Source: Cognatazoarcus halotolerans
GTDB lineage: Bacteria; Pseudomonadota; Gammaproteobacteria; Burkholderiales; Rhodocyclaceae
Length of the DNA: 64,000 nt
Direction of reading: 5' to 3'
NCBI RefSeq assembly: GCF_009800965.1
Contig: NZ_WUAF01000016.1
Coordinates: forward strand, 18,315 to 82,314
This document shows, piece after piece, positions 16,703 through 24,698 of the stretch. A model generated the notes under the pieces. The model had not been told where the DNA came from, did not search any database, and was given only the letters and a program-made list of their open reading frames with translations. Numbering within the stretch: position 1 is the first letter of the stretch; every line of letters begins with the position of its first letter. The position numbers and the translations under genes were made by a program.

Positions 16703-17131
16703 ATGAGTACAAGCTTGGCCCCAGACCCGCTGAGCCGGGACAACCTGCATCGCCTGGTGCATTCCTTCTACGCGGACGTGCGCCGGGACCCGCTGCTGAC
16801 CCCCGTCTTCGATTCGGCAATCGGTCCCGACTGGCACGCCCATCTGGCAAGGATGGTCGATTTCTGGGCGACGCTGATGCTCGACGCACGCAGTTTTTCG
16901 GGCAACGTCTACGGTACGCACATGCGGCTGGAAGGCGTCCAGCCTGCGCATTTCGAACGCTGGATGACGCTCTGGTACGAACACACCGAGAACGGCTTCC
17001 AGCCTGCGGACCGCCAGCGCTTGCGCGACACAGCCGAGATGATCGGACGCAGCCTGTTCCTCGGTTTTTTTGGCAGCTCGGTGCGATTCCGCAAGGATGG
17101 AGCTGGCGGCATCCTCGTCGACCAATGCTAG
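16703..17131 (+). CDS. group III truncated haemoglobin
   Basis: A 142-residue globin of the trHbP (group III) type. It opens with the expected LHRLVHSFYADVRRDPLLTPVF and has the proximal histidine H83 in PAHFERWMTLW. The group III feature FWATLMLDARSFSGN is present. Group III globins are cytoplasmic haem proteins that bind oxygen and NO; NO detoxification or haem protection fits its place in an NsrR-controlled operon. It lies seven bases after the cytochrome gene and overlaps the SCO gene by seven bases. Confidence 0.88.
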   Translation: MSTSLAPDPLSRDNLHRLVHSFYADVRRDPLLTPVFDSAIGPDWHAHLARMVDFWATLMLDARSFSGNVYGTHMRLEGVQPAHFERWMTLWYEHTENGFQPADRQRLRDTAEMIGRSLFLGFFGSSVRFRKDGAGGILVDQC

Positions 17132-17802
17132 CCCGCGGCGGCGCCACCGGATTCATCCCGCCAGACAATCGCTCACTGGTCGCCACCAGCCTCGCGTGCC
17201 TCGCGCTCTTGGTCGCCTTCCTCGCCCTTGCCGACGGACTTACCCGGGGCTACCGCCTGTGGACCTTCGAGTCATTGCGTCGCGACGACGCCGCGGCCGG
17301 CCGGATCAAGGCGCCATCCATACTGCTCGCGGGACCGCAGGGCACCACGCCGACGCCCTGGCCGGGGCCACCCGGCGAGATCTACATCGTGGATTTCGTC
17401 TATACCCGCTGCCCGACCGTCTGCGCTGCACTCGGTGCCGAATACACGCGCATGCAGGCCCTGCTCGACAAACGGTTCGGCGCACACAGCCCGGTACGCC
17501 TCGTCTCGATCGCATTCGATCGTCCGCACGACACGCCTGCCGCGTTGGCACATTACGCATCGGATCATCGGCAGAACCCCGCACTGTGGCTGCTCGGGAT
17601 ACCGCAGAGCGCGGCCGCTCAGGAAGATCTGCTGCGGACTCTCGGCATCGTGGCGATTCCTGACGGCCTCGGCGGATTTACGCATAACGGGGCCATCCAT
17701 CTCATCGACGCCCAAGGGACGGTCAGAGCCATTCACGACCTGGATCAATGGCCTCGGGCACTCGATCAGGCACTCGCCATGAGCAAAGGGGGCCACCCGT
17801 GA
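17125..17802 (+). CDS. SCO1/SenC/PrrC-family copper chaperone
   Basis: A 225-residue thioredoxin-fold protein anchored by an N-terminal helix (about 18-38). The copper-binding motif is C96PTVC100 within FVYTRCPTVC, and the distal histidine is in GGFTHNGAIHLID. SCO proteins deliver copper to oxidases in the periplasm or act as thiol reductases there. Location inside the cbb3-like operon suggests it supplies copper B of that enzyme. It overlaps the globin gene by seven bases and the next gene by four (GTGA), so it is firmly part of the operon. Confidence 0.9.
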   Translation: MLARGGATGFIPPDNRSLVATSLACLALLVAFLALADGLTRGYRLWTFESLRRDDAAAGRIKAPSILLAGPQGTTPTPWPGPPGEIYIVDFVYTRCPTVCAALGAEYTRMQALLDKRFGAHSPVRLVSIAFDRPHDTPAALAHYASDHRQNPALWLLGIPQSAAAQEDLLRTLGIVAIPDGLGGFTHNGAIHLIDAQGTVRAIHDLDQWPRALDQALAMSKGGHP

Positions 17803-18422
17803 CGCCCCCGCGGCACGGCAGGATCGCGCGGGCCGCGATGGCGCTGCCGCTGCTGCTCCTGATCCCGCCCCTGCGACACATCCTGGAAGCAAGCATGCTG
17901 ACCCACATGCTGGTCGAGTTCCCGTTGCTGTTCATCGCGGGCGGGCTTGCGGGCGGCTGGCTGACGCACCACCGCTTGCCGGCCGGCCTGCCCGCGGTTG
18001 CCGACGCACACGGCCTGCTCGGACTGGCACTCGCAAGCTGTGTCGGCGCGCTGTGGATGATCCCCTCGATGCTCGATCTGAGTCTTCTCGACGCTTCAGT
18101 ACAGGCCTCGAAGTACGCCTCATGGACGCTTTGCGGGCTGCTGTTCCGCTCGAGCTGGAAACGGGCGGGACCGGTTGTCTCGGCTTTCTTCCTGGGCAAC
18201 ACCGGGTGGATGCTTGCCACCGCGGGCCTGCTTTACCAGGAGGCGCAGCAAAGATTGTGCGTGAGCTATCTGCTGGACGAGCAGTTGATTACCGGAAGGG
18301 GATTGGTCGCCCTCGCCATCCTGATCGGTGCATTTGCCGTCACCTGCCTCGTCACTCCGCAAGGGCGGGTATTCAACCCGCGCGACCGCGGGCCTTCCCG
18401 GGCACGGGCACCAGCGGAATGA
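17799..18422 (+). CDS. membrane protein of the oxidase operon, possibly CtaG-like
   Basis: A 207-residue protein with five or six hydrophobic helices. The second opens with MLTHMLVEFPLLFIAGGLAGG, whose His-containing start resembles CtaG-type cytochrome oxidase assembly factors, but the match is weak and no known family is certain. The GTG start forms a four-base overlap with the SCO stop codon. It is the last gene of the operon and its 3' end overlaps the convergent nsrR gene by 50 bases. A role in copper insertion or assembly is inferred only from context. Confidence 0.6.
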   Translation: MTPPRHGRIARAAMALPLLLLIPPLRHILEASMLTHMLVEFPLLFIAGGLAGGWLTHHRLPAGLPAVADAHGLLGLALASCVGALWMIPSMLDLSLLDASVQASKYASWTLCGLLFRSSWKRAGPVVSAFFLGNTGWMLATAGLLYQEAQQRLCVSYLLDEQLITGRGLVALAILIGAFAVTCLVTPQGRVFNPRDRGPSRARAPAE

Positions 18423-18879
18423 CCTTCCGCCCGGCCTGATCGATGCCGAGCAGCGAAGCGGCGACGCTAGGCGCGGCAACCGCATCACGCAGCGTCATGC
18501 GATCAAGCTCAAGCATGAAGGCATCGAGCGCACGCCGCAGCCCGCGGGTAAGGTTGCAGGCGGGCGAAATCGCGCAGCGCGTCTCCTTGCCGCTCTCGAA
18601 GCATTCCACCAGCGAGAAATCACCTTCGGCAATGCGCACCACCATGCCGATCGAGATCGCCTCGGGATCGCGCGCGAGGCGCACACCACCGCTACGCCCC
18701 CTGACCGTCTCCAGCAGCCCCGCGTTACCCATCTGATGCACGATCTTCATCAGGTGATGACGTGATATGTCGTACGCATCGGCGATCTCCTCGATCGTCG
18801 ACAGCGTCCCGCTATCGTGCCGCAGGCTCAGGTACATGAGGACGCGCAGGGTGTAGTCGGTGTAGACCGTCAGTCTCAT
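18373..18879 (-). CDS. nsrR: NsrR, Rrf2-family NO-sensing repressor
   Basis: A 168-residue Rrf2-family regulator. The N-terminal winged helix opens with MRLTVYTDYTLRVLMYL; the three cluster-ligand cysteines are C93, C102 and C108 in ECFESGKETRCAISPAC, and D8 corresponds to the aspartate ligand described for Streptomyces NsrR. NsrR carries an Fe-S cluster that reacts with NO and releases DNA. An NsrR-type operator stands before the cbb3-like oxidase operon (13781-13803), making that operon the likely target. It lies 69 bases downstream of the Rieske gene on the same strand and may be co-transcribed with it. Its 3' end overlaps the convergent membrane-protein gene. Confidence 0.88.
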   Translation of the reverse strand: MRLTVYTDYTLRVLMYLSLRHDSGTLSTIEEIADAYDISRHHLMKIVHQMGNAGLLETVRGRSGGVRLARDPEAISIGMVVRIAEGDFSLVECFESGKETRCAISPACNLTRGLRRALDAFMLELDRMTLRDAVAAPSVAASLLGIDQAGRKVIPLVPVPGKARGRAG

Positions 18880-18948
18880 GGATTACCGGGCCAAAAACAG
18901 GATTCGGCTCGAGCATAGCCCGCCACCCCATAACAGGCAATCCGGAGT

Positions 18949-19536
18949 TCAACCAGTCGGAGTGTCGTCCCCGATCAGCAATCGCGTATCGGCGAGATAC
19001 TTGTGGGGCGGGATCTCCAGGTTGTCCGGAGCGGGCTTGTTCTTGTACACCCGCCCCGCGAGATCGAAGGTCGAACCGTGGCATGGGCACAGAAAGCCGC
19101 CTGACCAACGCTCGCCGAGGCCACTCGCCGGACCGCTCGTGAATTTTCCGCTCGGCGAACAACCAAGATGCGTACAGATGCCGACCGCGACCAGATATTC
19201 GGGCTTGATCGAGCGCGATCGACCCTGTGCGTAGGCAGGCTGCATCGGCCGTGTCGAATCCGGATCGAGGAGTTCATCCTCGATCGTCTCCAGTCCCGCA
19301 AGCATTGCCTGCGTGCGGTGCAGTATCCACACCGGCTTGCCGCGCCACTCGACGGTCATCATCTCACCGGGGGCAAGGTTGCCGATTTCCACTTCCACCG
19401 GCGCACCCGAGGCCCTCGCCCGTTCCGAAGGGGTGAGACTGGCGACGAAGGGCACTGCGCTTGCTACGGCAAGAGCACCGCCCGCAGCCGATGTCGCGAC
19501 CAGCAGCCGACGCCGCGTTTCCAGTGAATCATCCAT
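18949..19536 (-). CDS. Rieske iron-sulfur protein (PetA-like), orphan
   Basis: A 195-residue Rieske protein with a Tat-type N-terminus (TRRRLLVATSAAGG) and one anchoring helix. The 2Fe-2S motifs are CTHLGC and CPCHGS, with a complete cluster-binding fold. In a bc1 complex this subunit passes electrons from quinol to cytochrome c1, but no petB or petC is next to it here, so it is an orphan or a second copy for a special complex. A sigma-54-type promoter lies about 145 bases upstream on the same strand. Its neighbours (nsrR, sigma-54 activator, cyd and cbb3-like operons) suggest use under NO or microaerobic stress. Confidence 0.9.
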   Translation of the reverse strand: MDDSLETRRRLLVATSAAGGALAVASAVPFVASLTPSERARASGAPVEVEIGNLAPGEMMTVEWRGKPVWILHRTQAMLAGLETIEDELLDPDSTRPMQPAYAQGRSRSIKPEYLVAVGICTHLGCSPSGKFTSGPASGLGERWSGGFLCPCHGSTFDLAGRVYKNKPAPDNLEIPPHKYLADTRLLIGDDTPTG

Positions 19537-19681
19537 CTCGCTGCGCTCCGTTCAGTTCTATTGGGGGCGGCAAGTCCGCGGACACTTACGAACGCCGGGG
19601 AGACGGAAGGTCCGGCGGGAGATACCGCCAATGGCCGGACCACGTGCCGTGCCTGTCCACAGACTTGCCTCCCACCGCCAA

Positions 19682-19698
19682 TACAAGTCCCGTGCCAA
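19682..19698 (-). promoter_or_regulatory. sigma-54 (-24/-12) promoter for the Rieske/nsrR unit
   Basis: On the minus strand the sequence reads TTGGCACG-GGAC-TTGTA. It matches the RpoN consensus YTGGCACG-N4-TTGCW except for GC read as GT at the -12 element. Transcription would start near 19670, leaving a leader of about 135 bases before the Rieske start. The first 15 bases are identical to the cyd promoter at 21298-21314, which strengthens both calls. Confidence 0.6.
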
Positions 19699-19743
19699 CA
19701 CTGACATATTTCACAAGTATTTGTTTTTACTTTAAAAAATAGA

Positions 19744-19830
19744 TTTCTGTCAGCGCAACCTATACGCATGCGACCGACAGAAAGGCCATTATTGACAGCC
19801 TCGAGCTACCAGAAACGTCAAAATTGACAG
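19744..19830. promoter_or_regulatory. candidate enhancer (UAS) cluster for the sigma-54 activator
   Basis: Four related words cluster here: TTTCTGTC (19744-19751), its inverted copy GACAGAAA (19776-19783), and two direct copies of TTGACAG (19792-19798, 19824-19830). They lie 46-132 bases upstream of the -24 element of the Rieske promoter, the usual distance for an enhancer-binding protein. The activator gene is immediately adjacent. A similar TGTCA pair stands before the cyd promoter. The whole Rieske-to-activator interval (19537-19849) holds no gene. Confidence 0.45.
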
Positions 19831-19849
19831 CAGGGCGTATCATCCCCCT

Positions 19850-21175
19850 TCACGAACCGGAACCGATTTCGTGCTCCCTGAGCTTTCTGTAGAGCGTTCG
19901 CTCCGAAATTCCGAGCTGCCTTGCCAAGGCCTTGCGGCTACCGGAATGCGCCGCCAGAGCCTTCTGGAGCGCCTGCCGCTCGAGGCCGGCGAGGTCTTGC
20001 GCCACTTCACCCCCGGCAGTCGCGCCCGGCGGCGACGGCGGAGACGCGACATCGCCGGCGAGATGTTCAGTGCCGATCTCGTCGCCATCGCACATCAGGC
20101 TCGCTCGCTCGAGGATGTTGCGCAGCTCGCGTACATTGCCCGGAAACGGGTAGCTGCGCAGGCGGGCCACTGCAGCCTCGCTCAGGTGCATCGGACGCGG
20201 TGTCTTGATCCGTTCGAGCAGCCCTGCCGCAAGCAGGGGGATGTCCTCTTCCCGCTCCCGCAGAGGTGGAATCTCGATCGGGAAGGTATTCAGCCGGTAA
20301 TAGAGATCCTGCCGGAAGCTCCCCTCGGCCACCATGGCACGCAGCGAACGGTGGGTAGCCGAAACCACGCGGATATCCGCGGTGCGAAGCTCGGTCGAGC
20401 CCACCCGGCGATACGTCCCGGTCTCGAGCAGGCGCAGGAGTTTGACCTGCATGCCGAGCGGGATGTCACCGACCTCGTCGAGAAACAGCGTACCGCCGCT
20501 GGCGGCCTCGATGAGGCCGATCTTGCGCGTCGTCGCACCGGTAAAGGCACCGCGTTCGTGGCCGAACAGCTCGCTCTCGAAGAGGGTTTCGGGAAGACCC
20601 GAGCAATCCACCGCGATGAACGGTCGCTCGGCACGCTTGCTGGCCTGGTGAATCGCATTCGCCACCAATTCCTTGCCGGTACCGGACTCCCCCTGCAGCA
20701 GTACCGTGGCGTCGGACGGTGCCACCCGCGCCACGAGACCGAGCATCTGCTGGAAGCGCGGCGCACGGCCGATCAGCCCATGCCTTCCGTCCAGCCCACG
20801 GGCAACCGGCAACGGTTCCATCTTCTCGACGAAGAACACGATCTCGCCCGCGCTGTCGCGCAGCGGGGAGAGTTCGATGTTGACGTATTCCTCGCCTCGC
20901 GGCGTGTGATGCAGATGCAGGACCCGCTCGCGCTGGCCGGAATCAAGACTCTGGGCGAGCGGGCAACTCTCGCCGGCCCGATCACAGGGAACGCTGTAGT
21001 GATGCGACACCTCGTAGCAGGTGCGTCCGATCACGCTGCGCCCGGCTCCGCAGCTGCGTCGATATGCCGCATTTGCAGCGACGATCCGGTAGTGACGATC
21101 GCATAGAATGTGCGGCTCCGACAGGGATTCCAGAAAGGATACGAGCTCGGGAAGGGGGCGGATCGACGCTGCCAT
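19850..21175 (-). CDS. sigma-54-dependent activator with Cys-rich PAS domain
   Basis: A 441-residue three-domain regulator. The N-terminal PAS domain (about 10-125) has an unusual cysteine/histidine set: C42, C53, H58-H59, C64 and C71 ([13 protein letters not shown] then SCPL), suggesting a redox, haem or metal sensor. The AAA+ domain has Walker A GESGTGKE, the sigma-54-contact loop GAFTGA, Walker [13 protein letters not shown] and the sensor region [11 protein letters not shown] Fis-type helix-turn-helix ends the protein ([17 protein letters not shown]). It is not NorR, which has a GAF domain. Divergent RpoN promoters with shared repeats indicate control of the Rieske unit and the cyd operon. 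ATG 21175 is chosen; a GTG at 21184 is possible. Confidence 0.88.
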   Translation of the reverse strand: MAASIRPLPELVSFLESLSEPHILCDRHYRIVAANAAYRRSCGAGRSVIGRTCYEVSHHYSVPCDRAGESCPLAQSLDSGQRERVLHLHHTPRGEEYVNIELSPLRDSAGEIVFFVEKMEPLPVARGLDGRHGLIGRAPRFQQMLGLVARVAPSDATVLLQGESGTGKELVANAIHQASKRAERPFIAVDCSGLPETLFESELFGHERGAFTGATTRKIGLIEAASGGTLFLDEVGDIPLGMQVKLLRLLETGTYRRVGSTELRTADIRVVSATHRSLRAMVAEGSFRQDLYYRLNTFPIEIPPLREREEDIPLLAAGLLERIKTPRPMHLSEAAVARLRSYPFPGNVRELRNILERASLMCDGDEIGTEHLAGDVASPPSPPGATAGGEVAQDLAGLERQALQKALAAHSGSRKALARQLGISERTLYRKLREHEIGSGS

Positions 21176-21178
21176 GAC

Positions 21179-21193
21179 TGTCACATTTGTCAG
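21179..21193. promoter_or_regulatory. candidate enhancer repeats upstream of the cyd operon
   Basis: Two direct TGTCA words (21179-21183 and 21188-21192) with nine-base spacing form TGTCACATTTGTCAG, about 105-120 bases upstream of the cyd -24 element. They resemble the repeats at 19744-19830 and sit at the start of the activator gene itself, so they may also affect its own expression. Confidence 0.4.
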
Positions 21194-21297
21194 AAACGAC
21201 TGCCAATATCCTCCAGGCGTCCGTCAGCCGTCAATCGGCAATTCTCGACCGCCGAAAAAATTCCTTCTCAATCAGTCACGTGCGAACGCTCTACGGG

Positions 21298-21314
21298 TTG
21301 GCACGGGACTTGAT
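21298..21314 (+). promoter_or_regulatory. sigma-54 (-24/-12) promoter of the cyd operon
   Basis: TTGGCACG-GGAC-TTGAT matches the RpoN consensus YTGGCACG-N4-TTGCW except for GC read as GA at -12. Transcription would begin near 21325, giving a leader of about 20 bases before cydP. Control of cytochrome bd by RpoN and a PAS-type activator is unusual and is inferred from this site plus the adjacent activator gene. Confidence 0.6.
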
Positions 21315-21346
21315 AAGCATTCGGGCAAGACCCGGGGAGAGAACCC

Positions 21347-21553
21347 ATGACCAAGCGCTCGCTCGCGCACGAACTGACAGTGATCGTCGCAATCAAGCTC
21401 GCCATTCTCACCGCCATCTGGTGGTTCTTCATCCGCGACTTCCGTGTCGAGGTCGTGGTGCCGCCGGAAGGCAGCGCGATGACGGCGCGTCCCCTTGTCG
21501 AAACAAGCAAACACCAACCATCCCAACCCCATGGAGGCCCCAATGGTGACTGA
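21347..21553 (+). CDS. cydP: CydP-like small subunit of cytochrome bd oxidase
   Basis: A 68-residue protein with a single N-terminal helix (about residues 10-27, IVAIKLAILTAIWWFFI) followed by FRVEVVVPP and a hydrophilic tail. It resembles the putative cytochrome bd small subunit CydP, which often precedes cydA in betaproteobacteria. The start follows a GGGGAGAGAA ribosome binding site. Its 3' end overlaps cydA by 11 bases, so the two are translated together. The exact function of CydP is not established. Confidence 0.75.
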   Translation: MTKRSLAHELTVIVAIKLAILTAIWWFFIRDFRVEVVVPPEGSAMTARPLVETSKHQPSQPHGGPNGD

Positions 21554-23099
21554 ACAACTGGTGGACCTGTCGCGGCTGCAGTTCGCCGCAACGGCCATGT
21601 ACCACTTCCTTTTCGTGCCGCTCACGATCGGCATGACCTGGATGCTGGTAATCATGGAAGCGGTCTATGTCATGACCGGCAAGCCGATCTACAAGGACAT
21701 GACCCGCTTCTGGGGCAAGCTCTTCGGCATCAACTTCGCGCTCGGCGTTACCACCGGCATCACGCTCGAATTCCAGTTCGGCACCAACTGGGCGTACTAC
21801 TCGCACTACGTCGGCGACATTTTCGGCGCACCGCTGGCGATCGAGGGCCTGATGGCTTTCTTCCTCGAATCGACCTTCATCGGCCTGTTTTTCTTCGGCT
21901 GGGACCGCCTCTCGCGCCGCCAGCACCTGCTGGTGACCACCCTGATGGCGATCGGCACCAACCTGTCGGCGCTGTGGATCCTGATCGCCAACGGCTGGAT
22001 GCAGAATCCGGTCGGTGCCGAGTTCAATGCCACCACCATGCGCATGGAGATGGTCGATTTCTGGGCGGTACTGTTCAACCCCGACGCCCAGGCCAAGTTC
22101 GTTCACACGGTGTCCGCGGGCTATGTCACCGGCGCCATGTTCGTGCTCTCGATCTCCGCCTGGTATCTGCTGCGGAAGCGCGACGTGGAGTTCGCCAAGC
22201 GCAGCTTCCGCATCGCCGCGGCCTTCGGCCTCGCCTCGGCGCTGTCGGTGATCGTGCTCGGCGACGAATCCGGCTACACCGTCGGCGAGGCACAGCAGAC
22301 CAAGATGGCGGCGATGGAGGCCATGTGGGAGACCGAACCCGCCCCGGCCGGCCTCAAGCTCATCGCCGGCATCAACGAGAAGGAAATGAAGAACGACTGG
22401 GAGATCGAGATTCCCTGGCTGCTCGGCCTGATCGGCACCCGCTCGCTGGACAAGGAACTGCCGGGTATCAAGGAGATCATCGCCCACAACCGCACGCGCG
22501 TGGTCTCCGGCATCGAGGCGGTCAAGGCGCTCGACCAAGTACGCAGCAACCCGCAGGACGCCGCAGCACGCGAGCGCCTGCTCACCTATCAGGCCGACCT
22601 CGGTTTCGGCCTGCTGCTGCGCAAGTACGTCACCTCGATGGACCAGGTCACGCCGGAACTCATCGATCGCGCCGCGGCCGACACCATCCCGCGGGTGACG
22701 CCGCTGTTCTGGGGCTTCCGCCTGATGGTGGCACTCGGCTTCGCCATGGCGGCGCTCTTTGGCCTCGCTCTGTGGTACTCGGTCAAGGGCAGCTTCGCGG
22801 AAAAGCCGTGGCTGCTGCGCTGGGCGCTGTGGTCGCTGCCAATGCCGTGGATCGCCTGCGAGATGGGCTGGTTCGTGGCCGAATACGGCCGCCAGCCCTG
22901 GACCATCTACGGCGTGCTGCCCACCCACATGTCGGTATCCACCCTGTCGGTGTCCTCGCTGTATGGCTCGCTGGCCGGTTTCGTCGGCTTCTACACGGTG
23001 CTGCTCATCGTCGAGATGTACCTGATGGTGAAGTTCGCACGGCAGGGCCCGGGCAGCCTCGGCACCGGCCGCTACCTCAATGAAGTCGCACACGCTTAA
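21543..23099 (+). CDS. cydA: cytochrome bd ubiquinol oxidase subunit I
   Basis: A 518-residue subunit I of cytochrome bd, which oxidises quinol and reduces oxygen to water at high affinity. It closely follows the Escherichia coli CydA pattern: SRLQFAATAMYHFLFVPLTI with axial histidine H21, GRQPW, and the long form of the periplasmic Q-loop (about residues 240-380, including DESGYTVG). The L-type Q-loop places it with the E. coli branch rather than cyanide-insensitive CioA. The ATG has a GGAGG ribosome binding site. Bd oxidases tolerate NO and sulfide, which fits the neighbouring genes. Confidence 0.97.
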   Translation: MVTEQLVDLSRLQFAATAMYHFLFVPLTIGMTWMLVIMEAVYVMTGKPIYKDMTRFWGKLFGINFALGVTTGITLEFQFGTNWAYYSHYVGDIFGAPLAIEGLMAFFLESTFIGLFFFGWDRLSRRQHLLVTTLMAIGTNLSALWILIANGWMQNPVGAEFNATTMRMEMVDFWAVLFNPDAQAKFVHTVSAGYVTGAMFVLSISAWYLLRKRDVEFAKRSFRIAAAFGLASALSVIVLGDESGYTVGEAQQTKMAAMEAMWETEPAPAGLKLIAGINEKEMKNDWEIEIPWLLGLIGTRSLDKELPGIKEIIAHNRTRVVSGIEAVKALDQVRSNPQDAAARERLLTYQADLGFGLLLRKYVTSMDQVTPELIDRAAADTIPRVTPLFWGFRLMVALGFAMAALFGLALWYSVKGSFAEKPWLLRWALWSLPMPWIACEMGWFVAEYGRQPWTIYGVLPTHMSVSTLSVSSLYGSLAGFVGFYTVLLIVEMYLMVKFARQGPGSLGTGRYLNEVAHA

Positions 23100-23114
23100 T
23101 CAGGAGCCGCTCGA

Positions 23115-24254
23115 ATGATCATCGATTACCCGACCCTCAAAGTCATCTGGTGGCTGCTGGTGGGCGTGCTGCTCGTCGGTTTCGCCATCATGGACGGCCA
23201 CGACATGGGCGTGGGCACGCTGCTGCCCTTCGTCGGCCGCGACGACGTGGAACGCCGCGTCGTCATCAACACCGTCGGCCCCCACTGGGACGGCAACCAG
23301 GTGTGGTTCATCACCGGCGGCGGGGCAATTTTCGCGGCCTGGCCGCTGGTGTATGCCACCGCCTTCAGCGGTTTCTACTGGGCCATGCTCGCGGTGCTGT
23401 GGGCGCTGTTCTTCCGCCCGGTGGGATTCGATTACCGCAGCAAGCTGCACAGCCCGACCTGGCGCAAGACCTGGGACTGGGGCCTGTTCGTGGGCGGCGC
23501 GGTGCCGCCGCTGATCTTCGGCGTGGCCTTCGGCAACCTGCTGCAGGGCGTCCCGTTCAATTTCGACAACAACCTGGTGTCGTACTACACCGGTTCGTTC
23601 TGGGGGCTGCTCAACCCGTTCGCCCTGCTCACCGGCGTGGTCAGCACCGCGATGATCACCTTCCACGGTGCGATCTACCTGATGCACCGTACCGAGGGTG
23701 ACATCCAGCGCCGCAGCAGAAACGCGGCACTCATCTTCGGCGTGTTGCTGCTGGCGGGCTTTTCGGCGGCCGGGGTGTGGCTGCAATGGATCCCGGGCTA
23801 CGTGATCACGTCGACGATCGATCCGTCCGCCCTGCCCGATCCACTGGCCAAGGAAGTGGCACGCGAAGCCGGTGCCTGGATGCACAACTACCAGACCATG
23901 CCCGCCACGATGGCACTGCCGGTACTCGCCTACCTCGGCACCATTGCTGCCCTGCTGCTCGCCCTCAAGGGACGCACGTTATCCGCCTTCGTCGCCTCGT
24001 CGCTGACGATCGTCGGCGTCATCGGCACCGCGGGGGCATCGATGTTCCCCTTCGTGATGCCCTCGTCGAGCGACCCGCGCTCCAGCCTCACCGTGTGGGA
24101 CAGCGTCTCGAGTCACCTCACCCTGTCGATCATGTTCTTCGCCACGCTGATCTTCATGCCGATCATCATCACCTACACCAGCTGGGCCTACAGGGTGATG
24201 TCGGGCAAGGTCACCGCCGCCTACGTGCGCGAGAACAGCCATTCGGCCTACTGA
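23115..24254 (+). CDS. cydB: cytochrome bd ubiquinol oxidase subunit II
   Basis: A 379-residue subunit II of cytochrome bd, with eight to nine membrane helices. It has the family opening IDYPTLKVIWWLLVGVLLVG, the GHDMGVGTLLPF segment, and FWGLLNPFALLTGV. CydB forms the structural partner of CydA. It begins 15 bases after the cydA stop codon with a GGAGCCG leader, and cydX follows 22 bases after its end. Confidence 0.97.
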   Translation: MIIDYPTLKVIWWLLVGVLLVGFAIMDGHDMGVGTLLPFVGRDDVERRVVINTVGPHWDGNQVWFITGGGAIFAAWPLVYATAFSGFYWAMLAVLWALFFRPVGFDYRSKLHSPTWRKTWDWGLFVGGAVPPLIFGVAFGNLLQGVPFNFDNNLVSYYTGSFWGLLNPFALLTGVVSTAMITFHGAIYLMHRTEGDIQRRSRNAALIFGVLLLAGFSAAGVWLQWIPGYVITSTIDPSALPDPLAKEVAREAGAWMHNYQTMPATMALPVLAYLGTIAALLLALKGRTLSAFVASSLTIVGVIGTAGASMFPFVMPSSSDPRSSLTVWDSVSSHLTLSIMFFATLIFMPIIITYTSWAYRVMSGKVTAAYVRENSHSAY

Positions 24255-24276
24255 ACCGGAAAAGGAATAGAAAATC

Positions 24277-24387
24277 ATGTGGTATTTCACCTGGGTACTT
24301 GGCGTCGGCTTCGCGGTATTGCTGGCAATCCTCAACGCGATGTGGGGCGAAAACGAGGAGGCCCGCAACAATGGCCGCCATGAATGA
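24277..24387 (+). CDS. cydX: CydX, small subunit of cytochrome bd
   Basis: A 36-residue single-helix peptide starting MWYFTWVLGVGFAVLLAI and ending in the charged tail GENEEARNNGRHE. The Met-Trp-Tyr-Phe-(S/T)-Trp opening and the conserved Asn/Glu after the helix are the CydX signature. CydX is needed for stability and activity of the CydAB complex. An AAAGGAATAG leader precedes it and it overlaps the next gene by 17 bases. Confidence 0.92.
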   Translation: MWYFTWVLGVGFAVLLAILNAMWGENEEARNNGRHE

Positions 24388-24688
24388 GCCCCTTGGCATC
24401 GGTGAGCCCGGCGAGCGGGACGCGGCACCGGCCGGACCCGGCCTCGCCTGGCTCCCGCTGCTGACCGCGATCGCGCTGACGCTCGGCATCACCATCTATC
24501 CGCATGTGCTGACCGGCGCAGATGGTCGCGCCGACCACCTCGCGACGATGCTTGCGATGTGGGCGATGAGTGCCGGCTTCGTGCGCGGCACCGGTTTCGT
24601 GCCGCGCAACCGCGCGCTGCGGATCGCGCTGTCGGGATGGGCCTGCCTGGCCGCATTGGTGCTGGCCGGGATCCGGCTGCTGGGCTGA
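24371..24688 (+). CDS. YbgE-family cyd operon membrane protein
   Basis: A 105-residue protein with three hydrophobic helices. The segment HLATMLAMWAMSAGFVRGTGFVPRNRALRIALS, interrupted only by polar residues, contains the GFVPRNR loop characteristic of the cyd operon YbgE family. Its function is unknown. It overlaps cydX; ATG 24380 is an alternative start nine bases further on. It is the last gene clearly belonging to the cyd operon, but the next gene begins ten bases later, so transcription probably continues. Confidence 0.78.
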   Translation: MAAMNEPLGIGEPGERDAAPAGPGLAWLPLLTAIALTLGITIYPHVLTGADGRADHLATMLAMWAMSAGFVRGTGFVPRNRALRIALSGWACLAALVLAGIRLLG

Positions 24689-24698
24689 GGAGATCGTC

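Noticed and set aside
19850..21175. Calling the sigma-54 activator NorR
   Set aside because: NorR senses NO with an N-terminal GAF domain; this protein has a PAS domain with a Cys cluster and different target promoters.
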